The translations under genes and the position numbers were made by a program. Positions 34,934 through 43,455 of a stretch of DNA of 55,149 bases are shown piece after piece. Position 1 is the first letter of the stretch. The number at the start of each line of letters is the position of its first letter. The stretch is from Falseniella ignava CCUG 37419 (GTDB lineage Bacteria > Bacillota > Bacilli > Lactobacillales > Aerococcaceae): assembly GCF_000301055.1 (NCBI RefSeq), contig NZ_JH932301.1, positions 270,879 through 326,027 on the forward strand. The letters run 5' to 3'. The notes beneath the pieces were generated by a model, which was not told the origin of the DNA, made no database searches, and was given only the letters and a program-made list of their open reading frames with translations.

Positions 34934-36190
34934 ATGCGAAATCAACAACAAAATATTCAATGGTGGAAAAATATTTGTGCAGGGATGTTAGGGACACTGG
35001 CCGTATTAGTGGTGGCTGGATTGTTTGGTCTAGGATTAACAGATCCGGTTCAACCTCGCAATGTCCATTCACAAGCAAGCTTATCTGATTTTGAAAGTAC
35101 CATTACCGGTGTAGTTGATCAAGTTCAAGACTCCGTTGTGACGGTGAATAACTACCAACGCGATCAACAAATGGGGAATATTTTCTGGGGCAATGATGGT
35201 CTAGAAATTAATGATATTCAAAAAGAACCCGTCCTAGCTGGTACAGGTAGTGGTGTTGTCTATAAAGTAGACGGAGATACTGCCTATGTCGTAACCAATA
35301 ACCACGTGATTGCCGGGGCGGATCAAGTTGAAGTCGAGTTACGCGATGGTACCGTACATGAAGCGGAAGTCGTTGGATCGGACCAAATTAGTGATCTGGC
35401 CGTGCTAAAAATTTCTGCTAAGGGAGTTGGCAATCCAATTGAATTTGCGAATTCAGATGAAGTAAAAGTAGGTCAAACGGCGATTGCGATTGGCTCACCT
35501 TTAAGCTCACGCTTTGCATCTTCAGTGACGCAAGGGATTGTATCAGGGCTTAACCGTTCGATTCCGGTAGATATTAATGGGGACGGTCAACAAGACTGGG
35601 AAATGACCCTAATGCAAACAGATGCAGCGATTAACCCAGGTAACTCCGGAGGAGCGCTCGTTAACTCGCAAGGACAGTTAATGGGAATTAACTCCAGCAA
35701 ATACGCCTCTTCACAAATTGATGGGATGGGATTTGCGATTCCAAGTAATGAAGTGAAACACATTATTAGCATGCTAGAAGAGCACGGCGAAGTGATTCGT
35801 CCAGTCTTAGGTGTGGGAACTTATAACTTAAATCGTTTCAGCCGTCGTAGTTTGGAAGAAGAATTGAACTTACCTGAAACGGTCACAGAAGGAGCTTTAA
35901 TTGCCAATGTACAATCTCAATCTGCTGCGGATAAAGCAGGATTAGAAGCATTGGATATTATTACTGCCTTAAATGGTGAACCCGTGACTGACTCACAAAG
36001 TTTGAAACGAATTTTATATCAATATCAAGTTGGTGATACGGTGACCTTAACGATTTATCGTGAAGGTGAAGAAATGCAATTAGAAGTTACGTTAACGAAT
36101 AAATTAAATCATCAAGATTCATCGCCAATGTATCCGGTTGAAGATGACGGTGGGGAACAACCTAACTCAGAAGATGAGATTATCGGATAA
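34934..36190 (+). CDS. htrA: Surface serine protease HtrA (DegP family)
   Basis: Membrane-anchored quality-control protease, 418 aa. One N-terminal membrane helix (about 14-36), a trypsin-like domain with H124 (TNNHVIAGAD), D154 (SDLAVLKI) and S238 (NPGNSGGALV), and one PDZ domain (about 285-385) that binds misfolded substrates. The tail is acidic. The start follows AGAGGGG. The order htrA then rlmH near the wal genes is common in Lactobacillales near the replication origin. It ends at a UUCG-loop terminator. Confidence 0.94.
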   Translation: MRNQQQNIQWWKNICAGMLGTLAVLVVAGLFGLGLTDPVQPRNVHSQASLSDFESTITGVVDQVQDSVVTVNNYQRDQQMGNIFWGNDGLEINDIQKEPVLAGTGSGVVYKVDGDTAYVVTNNHVIAGADQVEVELRDGTVHEAEVVGSDQISDLAVLKISAKGVGNPIEFANSDEVKVGQTAIAIGSPLSSRFASSVTQGIVSGLNRSIPVDINGDGQQDWEMTLMQTDAAINPGNSGGALVNSQGQLMGINSSKYASSQIDGMGFAIPSNEVKHIISMLEEHGEVIRPVLGVGTYNLNRFSRRSLEEELNLPETVTEGALIANVQSQSAADKAGLEALDIITALNGEPVTDSQSLKRILYQYQVGDTVTLTIYREGEEMQLEVTLTNKLNHQDSSPMYPVEDDGGEQPNSEDEIIG

Positions 36191-36194
36191 TAAG

Positions 36195-36347
36195 TTATCC
36201 ACAGGAACTTCGGTTTCTGTGGATATTTTTATACAAAAAACAGAGAAATGGACTCTATTTGTGAAAAAAAGTTTTTTTTCACTAAAAAATAAACATTTTT
36301 CAACTTGTTTTACACAGAAAATATGGATATGAACAGACTTATCCACA
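36195..36347. other. DnaA-box-like 9-mers in an AT-rich gap between htrA and rlmH
   Basis: TTATCCACA, the DnaA box consensus, is exact at 36195-36203 and 36339-36347. An 8-of-9 inverted copy (TGTGGATAT) lies at 36218-36226, and a weaker TTTTACACA at 36308-36316. Between them is a very AT-rich stretch with a GTGAAAAAAA/TTTTTTTTCAC inverted repeat (36261-36282). The first pair also serves as the htrA terminator arms, so only the 36339 box is free of another explanation. Confidence 0.45.
36196..36232 (+). terminator. UUCG-tetraloop terminator of htrA
   Basis: TATCCACAGGAAC pairs with GTTTCTGTGGATA around a TTCG loop (36209-36212), followed by a T-rich stretch. The outer arms also match the DnaA box, as an inverted pair. 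Confidence 0.85.
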
Positions 36348-36418
36348 GCGTCAAGTGAAAAGGGGTTCGCAAAGCGTTGGCAAGATAAGGTATACTATAG
36401 ACAAAGGGGCGTGAAGCA

Positions 36419-36898
36419 ATGAATATTGAAATTATTGTAGTAGGCAAACTTAAAGAAAAATATTTAAAACAAGGCATCGCAGAATATATGAAACGTATGA
36501 AACCGTATGCGAAAGTCTCCATCATTGAAGTTCCCGATGAACCAACGCCAGATCAACCGAGCGAAGTCGAAAAAGAACAAATTCTTGAACAAGAAGCAGA
36601 ACGGATTTTAAGTCGGGTGGGTGCGAACCGACGACTGATCGTGCTAGCCATCGAAGGTAAGTTGATAACTTCTGAAGCGTTAGCGAGCACCTTAGAACAA
36701 TATGCTATTTATGGTGATAGTAAAGTGACTTTTGTAATTGGAGGGTCACTCGGCTTATCCGAAGCCATTAAAAAACGCGCAGACCATTCGATTAGCTTTG
36801 GTCGAATTACATTGCCTCACCAATTGATGCGTTTAGTGTTAATGGAACAAATTTATCGATCTTTTCGAATTATTAATCATCATGCGTACCACAAATAA
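36419..36898 (+). CDS. rlmH: 23S rRNA (pseudouridine-1915-N3)-methyltransferase RlmH
   Basis: SPOUT-class methyltransferase acting on helix 69 of 23S rRNA, 159 aa. Family segments are [13 protein letters not shown] (SAM-binding knot), [19 protein letters not shown] and the C-terminal NHHAYHK. The start follows AAAGGGGCGTGAAG. In staphylococci this gene (orfX) carries, in its last codons, the attachment site of SCC elements. Here the last codons and the following bases are repeated 111 bp downstream. The reading frame is complete, so integration would not have harmed it. Confidence 0.95.
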   Translation: MNIEIIVVGKLKEKYLKQGIAEYMKRMKPYAKVSIIEVPDEPTPDQPSEVEKEQILEQEAERILSRVGANRRLIVLAIEGKLITSEALASTLEQYAIYGDSKVTFVIGGSLGLSEAIKKRADHSISFGRITLPHQLMRLVLMEQIYRSFRIINHHAYHK

Positions 36899-36906
36899 AT
36901 GAGGTT
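36884..36906 (+). repeat. Attachment-site-like repeat, copy 1, in the rlmH 3' end
   Basis: From the codons for the final Y-H-K and stop, TACCACAAATAA, then ATGAGGTTT. The same string with one change (A to G after the stop) recurs from 36998. It resembles, from memory, the SCC direct repeat GC-TATCA-AAATAA-TGAGG at staphylococcal rlmH. An inverted repeat GGTTTT/AAAACC follows at once (36903-36919). Confidence 0.6.
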
Positions 36907-36994
36907 TTTACGTAAAACCACAGCTCAAACTAATACGGATTCACTAGCTGATTTTAAAAGCTAGTCATAATTGTGATCAGTAGTTCAGAATGAG

Positions 36995-37017
36995 CCTTAC
37001 CACAAATAAGTGAGGTT
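36995..37017 (+). repeat. Attachment-site-like repeat, copy 2
   Basis: TACCACAAATAAGTGAGGTTT starts at 36998, 111 bp after copy 1, with 20 of 21 bases identical, and both are followed after 6-9 variable bases by CCACAG. The stretch between the copies holds a 7-bp hairpin (36943-36965) and no gene. The accessory mosaic starts immediately to its right. Confidence 0.6.
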
Positions 37018-37055
37018 TCTTCGAGTAACCACAGTACAATCTGGTGTGGGCCCCC

Positions 37056-37136
37056 GCACTATTGGGGCTATTTATCGCACTAGTCGGGGCTAAAGTCCGC
37101 ACAGCTGGAGCTTTCGCTCCGCAGTATTCAGTGGAC
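37056..37136 (+). repeat. Degenerate 21-22 bp tandem repeats beside the second att-like copy
   Basis: GCAC/GCAG-started units begin at 37056, 37077, 37099 and 37121. The first three continue as ACTATTGGGGCTA, ACTAGTCGGGGCTA and ACAGCTGGAGCT. The block is GC-rich against its neighbours, contains a GGAGC/GCTCC hairpin, and ends where the broken epimerase gene begins. Confidence 0.4.
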
Positions 37137-37488
37137 GTACAAACACTATATTAAACGATTCAGACTGTAACTTTTCTAACAGCTGTTCAGCTTGGAGCTT
37201 ACTATCACCATAAAAATTATCCGGATTAGGTAATGTTTCCTTAGTAATTACTGCTTCCTTTGTTCCAAAGACAATAATACTACTCATATAAACAAAATGA
37301 GGAACGCCTTCGCTCTTGGCTTTTTGGGCAACTTGAACTGATAAATCACGATTCACTTCGTAATATAAACTTTCAAGTGACTTATCAGAAGAATTATGTG
37401 CAATCCCAGCGACATGAACAATAGAGTGATAATCACTTGTTAATGCTAAATTAGATTCAGCAATTATTGATAGATAAGTTTCGGCACT
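37129..37488 (-). pseudogene. Internal fragment of an NAD-dependent sugar epimerase/dehydratase
   Basis: About 120 codons on the minus strand read as the middle of an extended short-chain dehydrogenase: HVAGIAH, then EVNRDLSVQVAQKAK, VYMSSIIVFG, and the catalytic YGDSK. The N-terminal GxxGxxG segment is missing because the frame hits a stop at 37489-37491, beside the IS21 sequence. The C-terminal half is lost at the tandem-repeat block, after FVRPL. Such genes usually act on nucleotide sugars for capsule or cell-wall polysaccharide. It is dead in this form. Confidence 0.75.
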
Positions 37489-37553
37489 TTATTCCAAAAA
37501 AAGAACCAATTCAGTTATACTTTTGCAGTATCAATTGAATTGGAGGATAAGAG

Positions 37554-37833
37554 GTGAACGAAAAAAAGATGAGTATTTATCATGAAATCCATCGATTACA
37601 TCGATTGGGATTCAATAAAAGTCAAATTGAACGAAAAGTTGGAGTGAATCGAGACACGGTGAGGAAATATCTGGCAAAGGACTTTAAGTAAATGTCCGAA
37701 TGGACATATACTTTACAAAATCGAGCCAAGAAATTAGATCCTTACGCAGACATAATTCTGGAGTGGCTGAAGGAGCACAGCGATTTATCGGCTGCTCAAA
37801 TTGAGGACTGGCTATTGGAAGAATATCCGGATC
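37554..37833 (+). pseudogene. Truncated IS21-family transposase IstA (copy A)
   Basis: A GTG start behind GGAGGATAAGAG begins an IstA N-terminus with a helix-turn-helix (GFNKSQIERKVGVNRDTVRKYL). A TAA at residue 46 interrupts it, reading resumes in frame (MSEWTYTLQNRAKKLDPYAD), and the gene is cut at 37833 where the second IS21 begins. No right end of this copy remains in the window. Confidence 0.75.
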
Positions 37834-37941
37834 TGTAAAAGGCAATTATATAATGTAGGAAATCGGCAATTTAAAATTGTTGGTTTTCCTACATTTTTTA
37901 TATACTTTTCTTATCCCCTTTTCAGAAATGGAGGAATCAGG

Positions 37942-39187
37942 ATGAGAAAAGATATTTGAGAAGGAGTGAAGAAACATATGATAGATGGTATCAAACCCAA
38001 TTATGCCGCGTTAGCGAAACAATATGGCTGTGATTACCGAGCAGTCAAAGCAGCCTATCATGAACCTTTAGAAGGAGGAAAAAGACCGGTACAGAGGAAG
38101 AAGCGGCCAAGTAAACTGGACCCTTATAAAGCAACGATTGAAGAGAAACTGAAAGACCAATGTAGTGCGTATAGTATTTTTAAATTTATTGAGAAGAAAG
38201 GTTTTGATGGGAGTTACAGTTTAGTCAAACAATATTGTCGGTCATTGTCGGTCCTTTAAGCAAGAGAAAATTAAGAAAGCAACGGTACGAATTGAGTACA
38301 CTCCTGGCCTGTCGGCCCAAGTGGACTGGAAAGAAGAAATGAAAGTGATCAGCAATCAAGGAGAAATCTTTACGTTTAACATTTTTCTTCACATACTGCC
38401 TTATTCAAAGAAGAGGTATATCACGCTTACCTTTGATTGTAAACAAGATACCTTATTTTCTTGCCTAAATGACGCCTTTTACTACACCGGTGGTGTGCCT
38501 GAAGAAATCTGGTTCGACAATATGAAGACGGTCGTGGATCATTCAAGAACACAGTTTTCAAAAGCGCAACGGAATGAGCGGTTTTATGCCTTCAGTAAAG
38601 ACGCCGGTTTTCGGACGATGGTTTGTCGTCCCTTCCGACCACAAACGAAAGGCAGCGTCGAAGCACTAGCACGAGCAGTTGAATGATTGCGTGTCTATAA
38701 TCACGAGTTCTATGACAGCGTGGATTTAATCCATATCGTCAATGATTTATGTGAAGAAATGAATTCAGAAGTGAGCCAGGCGACCAATGAGATTCCCAAT
38801 CTCCGAAGGGAGATGAATGAAAAAGAGCACCTACACAAATTGAAGAAAGACCTTTTGAAACCTTACTTTAAAGACTTTATTACCCGTAAAGTCACCAATG
38901 AGGCGATGGTCAATTTCCGTCAGTGTAAGTACTCTGTCGACCCTCGTTATATCGGAAAAGAAATTGAAGTCGAACTTTTCGAAAACGAAGAGCACGTGCA
39001 CTTCTATTATAACGGAGAGCGGATTCGTTCGCACCAGAGAACCACAAAAAAATTGAATAACCATCAAGAGGATCTGGTACAAATCTTAAAATCAGAAGCC
39101 ATGAGCCACAAAGAAGACGAAATACAGGAACACATTAGACAAAGTATGAAATTATATGATTTATTGGAGGACGAAACCGATGAGTAG
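37942..39187 (+). pseudogene. IS21 transposase IstA, inactivated by three lesions
   Basis: DDE transposase of about 411 residues if restored. Lesion one is TGA at codon 6 (37957-37959). Lesion two is a 10-bp tandem duplication ATTGTCGGTC at 38234-38243 and 38244-38253, shifting the frame. Lesion three is TGA at 38684-38686, within ARAVE-LRVYNHEF, probably from CGA. The catalytic-domain segments (AQVDWKEE, IWFDNMKT, RPFRPQTKGSVE) are still readable. istB overlaps its end by 8 bp. The element cannot move by itself unless another copy supplies IstA. Confidence 0.85.
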
Positions 39188-39926
39188 TTCATATCAGAAA
39201 CTATTAAACAACCTAGAAGCCTTGAATTTAGGCTTTATGCGAGAATATGTGCCAAATTATATAGATATCGTAAATGAACAAGAAATCCCCTTTACTGAAG
39301 CTCTTTTAAAACTCACAGAGCAGGAGCTGGTTTTTCAAGAAGAACAGAAAGTTGAGCGCGTCATCAAACGCGCTCGATTTCCTAAACGAACCACTTTAGA
39401 CGAATTCGATTTTGATTTTCAGCCCAGCATCAATAAAAAAGAGATCCTTGATTTAAAGTCGCTCAGTTTTTTAGAAAAGAACGAGAATTTGATTTTTATT
39501 GGCAATCCCGGAGTCGGCAAAACACATCTCGTCATTGCCTTAGGTATTGAAGCCTGTCGACAGGGCCATCGGACCTTGTTTATCAGTTGTCATGAGCTCC
39601 TTTTGCGCCTGCGGGCGGCTTACGAGAAAGGCACAATCAAACGAGTGATCAAACGATACGTACGGTATGATGTACTAATTATTGATGAAATTGGCTATCT
39701 GCCTATTCAAAAAGTTGAGGCTGACCTCTTCTTTCAATTACTCACCTTGCGTTATGAGCAGAAAACAACCATGGTCACTTCAAATATTACACTGTCCCGC
39801 TGGGGTGAGCTTTTCCAGAACACTGAAATAGCCGCCGCCATCTTACACCGACTGGTCCATCATGCGAAGATTTTTAAAATCACTGGAAAGTCCTACCGTC
39901 TAAAAGGAAAGTTAAAAAATGACTAA
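39180..39926 (+). CDS. istB: IS21-family helper ATPase IstB
   Basis: 248 aa AAA+ ATPase that assists IstA in target selection. Walker A GNPGVGKTH is at about 108-116 and Walker B LIIDEIGYLP at about 168-177, followed by sensor segment MVTSNITLSRW. ATG 39180 follows GGAGG and overlaps the istA stop by 8 bp, the usual IS21 arrangement. The frame is intact although istA is not. Confidence 0.9.
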   Translation: MSSSYQKLLNNLEALNLGFMREYVPNYIDIVNEQEIPFTEALLKLTEQELVFQEEQKVERVIKRARFPKRTTLDEFDFDFQPSINKKEILDLKSLSFLEKNENLIFIGNPGVGKTHLVIALGIEACRQGHRTLFISCHELLLRLRAAYEKGTIKRVIKRYVRYDVLIIDEIGYLPIQKVEADLFFQLLTLRYEQKTTMVTSNITLSRWGELFQNTEIAAAILHRLVHHAKIFKITGKSYRLKGKLKND

Positions 39927-39995
39927 CTAATTAAATTGCCCAAAACCTACATTTTTAGATTGCCGAATACCTACAATTTTAAATTGCCCTTGACA

Positions 39996-40592
39996 ATTGT
40001 TGAGAACGTACTTGATAGCGTTCCAACTAACACGACTTGTGCTTTTATTTTACCTGATAAAAAGTTAGATAAGCACAATGATAAAAAAATTTTAAAGAAG
40101 CATAGACTTGAAAAGATTATTAAATTACCCGAGACTACCTTTTTTGGAATAGGTATGACAACCTCTGTCTTCATTTTTACTGCAGGCATTAAGCAAAGTG
40201 GTCAAAGTATTTTTGCTTGCTACATTGAAGAAGATGGACTAGTAACAGTTAAGAATCAAGGGTGACAAGATGTTCATAATCGTTGGGCGGAGATTGAAGA
40301 TTACTGGGTAGAAGTTATTCGTCGCCAAACAGGTCATGGAACTATTCAATGGTTAGATCCGAATGAACATTTATCATGGCAAGAACCAGAACCACCGTTT
40401 GAATTATTTGAAGAGGATTTTATGAGGTCTTTAATGGACTATGAAATGTTTAAACAGGGGATTGATGTTAAAGAGTTCAAGTCAGAGATGTCCGATAATG
40501 TTTTCTATAATTCTACTACAGAACTTAACGATAACATATTATCAATAAACATAGATACGGTAGATGAGGTGTTGGATGATGACGAGAATTAA
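39996..40592 (+). pseudogene. Remnant of type I restriction-modification methyltransferase HsdM
   Basis: Only the C-terminal 200 codons remain. The frame starts at the last base of IS21 copy B, so the SAM-binding N-terminal region with the NPPF motif is lost. Readable segments are CAFILPDKKL, KIIKLPETTFFGIGMTTSVFIF and EIEDYWVEVIRRQ. A TGA at 40263-40265 interrupts between KNQG and QDVHNRW. It overlaps the hsdS gene by 17 bp in the order usual for type I systems. No hsdR is seen. The methyltransferase cannot be active. Confidence 0.8.
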
Positions 40593-41661
40593 TATCCATT
40601 CTTGGGAAGAGTTTAAACCGGAGAGCATTTTTTCTCATGTATCAAGAGGTACTCGATTAAAGGTTGCAGATAGAATTTCTGGAGATATTCCATTGGTTAC
40701 TGCTGGATTTGAAAACTATGGTATTGCTGATTATGTCTCAATCAAAGAGGTTGAAAATAAATTATACGATGGGATCAATATTACTATTGATATGTTTGGT
40801 AATGTCTTTTTAAGAGATGAGCCTTTCATATGTGACGACAATATTTTGGTACTATCTAATGACAAATCTAAAGAAGCTAATCTATTCTTGGTGGCTGTGT
40901 TGACTGCAACTTTGTCAGGGAAGTATAGCTATAAGAATCAATTTCGATTAAAGTCTTTAGATAAAACAGTTCTAAATCTTCCAGTGACTTCCCAAGGAGA
41001 ACCTAATTGGAAGATGATGGAGGAAGTCGTTGAAGTTCACCATGAGAAAGTTAGCAATCACTTGAACAGTTTCAAAGTAACACTCAACCAAGAATTTGTT
41101 CCAATTCCTATTGAAACTTGGAAAAGCTTTCTTATTGATGACTTATTTGAACGTAAACCCGCTAAATTTAAAGCTGATCGTAAGTTTTCAAAGGCTAATG
41201 ATGTGTCTGAGGTAAAAGACGATGAATTTTCATTACCATTGACCAATGCTAAGCATGGTGATAACGGAATTATGTACTATGGTCGCCCTGATGATTGGAA
41301 TGCAGTTGAGATGTCAATTGATGTAGTGGCTAACGGAGCTATTGCTGTTGGGGATGTTTATGTTCAAGTCCAACCTACTGCTACACTTGGAGATTCATTT
41401 TTGATGAAACTTAAAAATGAATACCAAAAACATGAATCAGAAAATATGTTGTTATTTTTAGCTACAGTTTTAGAAAAAACTATAAAACATAAATTTAGCT
41501 ATGATCATAAATCTACTTGGAATCGTGTGAGAAAAGAATCCATTCTTTTACCTGTAACTGATGAAAATCTCATAGATTGGGAATACATGGAGGAATTTAT
41601 AAGTTCATTACGCTTAATTTCTGAAGAACAAGTCAATAAACTAGGTGAATTAATAGTCTAA
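40576..41661 (+). CDS. Type I restriction-modification specificity subunit (HsdS-like), orphan
   Basis: About 361 aa with two target-recognition halves, each followed by a short helical spacer: first about 5-175, second about 185-355. Typical segments are PLVTAGFENYGIADYVS, GKYSYKNQFRLKSL and, in the second half, LPLTNAKHGDNGIMYYGR and HKFSYDHKSTWNRV. It is intact, but its partner hsdM is broken and no hsdR is visible, so it is an orphan. It could still work with a modification enzyme encoded elsewhere. ATG 40576 or 40579 follows TGAGGTG. Confidence 0.8.
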   Translation: MMTRINIHSWEEFKPESIFSHVSRGTRLKVADRISGDIPLVTAGFENYGIADYVSIKEVENKLYDGINITIDMFGNVFLRDEPFICDDNILVLSNDKSKEANLFLVAVLTATLSGKYSYKNQFRLKSLDKTVLNLPVTSQGEPNWKMMEEVVEVHHEKVSNHLNSFKVTLNQEFVPIPIETWKSFLIDDLFERKPAKFKADRKFSKANDVSEVKDDEFSLPLTNAKHGDNGIMYYGRPDDWNAVEMSIDVVANGAIAVGDVYVQVQPTATLGDSFLMKLKNEYQKHESENMLLFLATVLEKTIKHKFSYDHKSTWNRVRKESILLPVTDENLIDWEYMEEFISSLRLISEEQVNKLGELIV

Positions 41662-41722
41662 AAATTAAAAAAAAGATGAATTATAAAAAATGGAAAATAT
41701 AACTAGAAAAGTATAATTTTTG

Positions 41723-41965
41723 AACTTTATTCTCACTCAACTCCCTCTCTATGAATTCATTGAAGATAATTATTTATTAGAAAGAGATAAATAGTTAAGC
41801 AGTTCCAGTAATAACTTATTGGACAATAATGATTATCATATTTTTGGTCTGCCGTTTTATAATACTGAATATAACTTAGAAGGATTTCCAGATAAAATAA
41901 ATGAATTTTTAGAATATACTATAATTAAAATTGGCTTTGCAGATTATTACAAGAACTGCAAAGCC
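41723..41965 (+). pseudogene. Decayed gene end interrupted by the IS256-family element
   Basis: A frame with one stop (TAG 41792-41794) reads TQLPLYEFIEDNYLLERD, then NDYHIFGLPFYNTEYNLEGFP and IIKIGFADYYKNCKA. Removing the IS256-family element and one target copy gives KAI-stop with TAA at 43423-43425. So the insertion hit the last codons of this gene. The family is not recognised. Confidence 0.55.
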
Positions 41966-43410
41966 CATAGTGTAAAATTTCTTGTGTAACCTCCAAAGTC
42001 CATAGAAAAAGGGACCTTTATCTTGTAAGATTGTAGTTACGACAAAACAATCACTTACAGGAGGTCCCTTATGGAAAACTTTAACACAAAATTAATGACA
42101 GCACTAGCTAAAGGTGAGTCTATTCATGAAATTTTTAGACAAGCCTTGGAGGATGCAGTTAATCTTTTGCTAGAATCCGAAAGAACCGTCTTCTTAGATT
42201 ATGAAAAATGGGATATTAAAGGATATAATTCTGGAAATTCAAGGAATGGTTATTACTCTCGGCGTTTAAAGACGGAATATGGCACCCTCGAACTCAAGAT
42301 ACCCCGAGATCGCTTGGGTGAATTAGAAATTCAAACGGTTAAAGCCCTGAAAGAGTCTCATTCGCATCTCGAACAAATGATTATTTTGATGTATCAAAAA
42401 GGGATTACGACTCGTGAAATATCGGATCTCATCGAAAAAATGTATGGGCATTATTATTCAGCAGCTACCATCTCGAATCTATCAGACAGTTTTAAAGACG
42501 AATTGTATGCTTATCGTCAGGAAGTGATTCAGGCTGATTATGTGTGTCTTTATTGCGATGCAACCTTTATCCCAGTGAGACGAGGGACGGTTTCTAAAGA
42601 AGCTGTGCATACCATCGTGGGCATTGATTCGAAAGGCTATAAGAAAATACTCGATTTTCAAGTATATCCTACAGAGTCAGCGCTCCATTATCGTGAAATG
42701 CTTCAAGATTTGAAACGTCGCGGTCTCCAACAGGTCCTACTCTTTGTTTCAGATGAATTAACCGGTTTAGCAGAAGCCGTTACCCATGAATTCCCTCAAG
42801 CCTTACACCAAAGTTGTTGGACCCATCTTTTGAGACAAATGGGTTCAAAAGTGAGAGTAAGTGATCGTTCAGAAGTTCTAGCGGCTTTAAAACAGATCCC
42901 CAAAGCTTCCAATATCAAGGAAGCGACACAGCTACTGGGTGAATTCTGTCAACAATGGGAATCTAAATATCCAAAACTGGTAAAACAGATGAGAAACAAA
43001 CAGAATCTCTTCTCTTTTATGCATTTTCCAAAAGTGATTTGGCCTTCATTGTATACCAACAATCTTTCCGAAAGTATCAATAAACAACTGAAGCGACGTA
43101 CAAAAACGAGAGAACAATTTCCACATGATTATTCATTAGAGAAAACCGTTTACTGTTATGTTTCAGAATATAACACACGATTTAGCCAACGAATACATAA
43201 GGGATTTGGACAAGTAACGTTTGAATTAGAGGCGCTCTTAGCACAGAAACAATCCGTTAAACGGAGTCAAATGACACTAAAGAAGAATGAAACACACGTT
43301 TCATAAGTAATCAATTAAACACTTAAATAAAGTATTAAAATTATCATATGAACTGATTCGTATAAAATACAATTTTACAATCGAGTTTACACAATTTTTT
43401 TGACACTACC
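41966..43410 (+). mobile_element. IS256-family insertion sequence with 9-bp target duplication
   Basis: A 1445-bp element. TGCAAAGCC is duplicated at 41957-41965 and 43411-43419. The ends are imperfect inverted repeats (ATAGTGTAAAATTT at the left, GTAGTGTCAAAAAA read inward from the right). It carries one complete transposase gene. The target lies at the foot of an inverted repeat GGCTTTGCAG/CTGCAAAGCC (41933-41965). Confidence 0.85.
42071..43306 (+). CDS. IS256-family (Mutator-like) transposase
   Basis: 411 aa DDE transposase. The DDE residues appear to be D in LYCDATFIPVRR, D in LFVSDELTGLAEAV, and E in NNLSESINKQLKRRTKTR. The C/H-containing segment HQSCWTHLLRQM is typical of the family. 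It begins after CAGGAGGTCCCTT and is full-length and undamaged, so this copy may still be mobile. Confidence 0.92.
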   Translation: MENFNTKLMTALAKGESIHEIFRQALEDAVNLLLESERTVFLDYEKWDIKGYNSGNSRNGYYSRRLKTEYGTLELKIPRDRLGELEIQTVKALKESHSHLEQMIILMYQKGITTREISDLIEKMYGHYYSAATISNLSDSFKDELYAYRQEVIQADYVCLYCDATFIPVRRGTVSKEAVHTIVGIDSKGYKKILDFQVYPTESALHYREMLQDLKRRGLQQVLLFVSDELTGLAEAVTHEFPQALHQSCWTHLLRQMGSKVRVSDRSEVLAALKQIPKASNIKEATQLLGEFCQQWESKYPKLVKQMRNKQNLFSFMHFPKVIWPSLYTNNLSESINKQLKRRTKTREQFPHDYSLEKTVYCYVSEYNTRFSQRIHKGFGQVTFELEALLAQKQSVKRSQMTLKKNETHVS

Positions 43411-43455
43411 TGCAAAGCCATTTAATATATTTATTTAAAATAAGTATTAAATACT

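Larger units (their letters stand above)
37834..39995 (+). mobile_element. IS21-family insertion sequence, copy B
   Basis: A 2162-bp element bounded by TGTAAAAGGCAATT at the left and the reverse complement of TGTCAAGGGCAATT at the right. Each end carries two or three copies of a GGCAAT-N7-8-TGTAGG-type subrepeat, as in IS21 ends. It contains istA (broken) and istB. The bases flanking the ends do not match, so no target duplication is seen. Deletion next to the element after insertion would explain why IS21 copy A lies on one side and a cut hsdM on the other. Confidence 0.8.

Noticed and set aside
39936-39995. Methyltransferase remnant starting before 39996
   Set aside because: These bases are the right end of IS21 copy B, so the first 20 codons of that frame are not part of hsdM.
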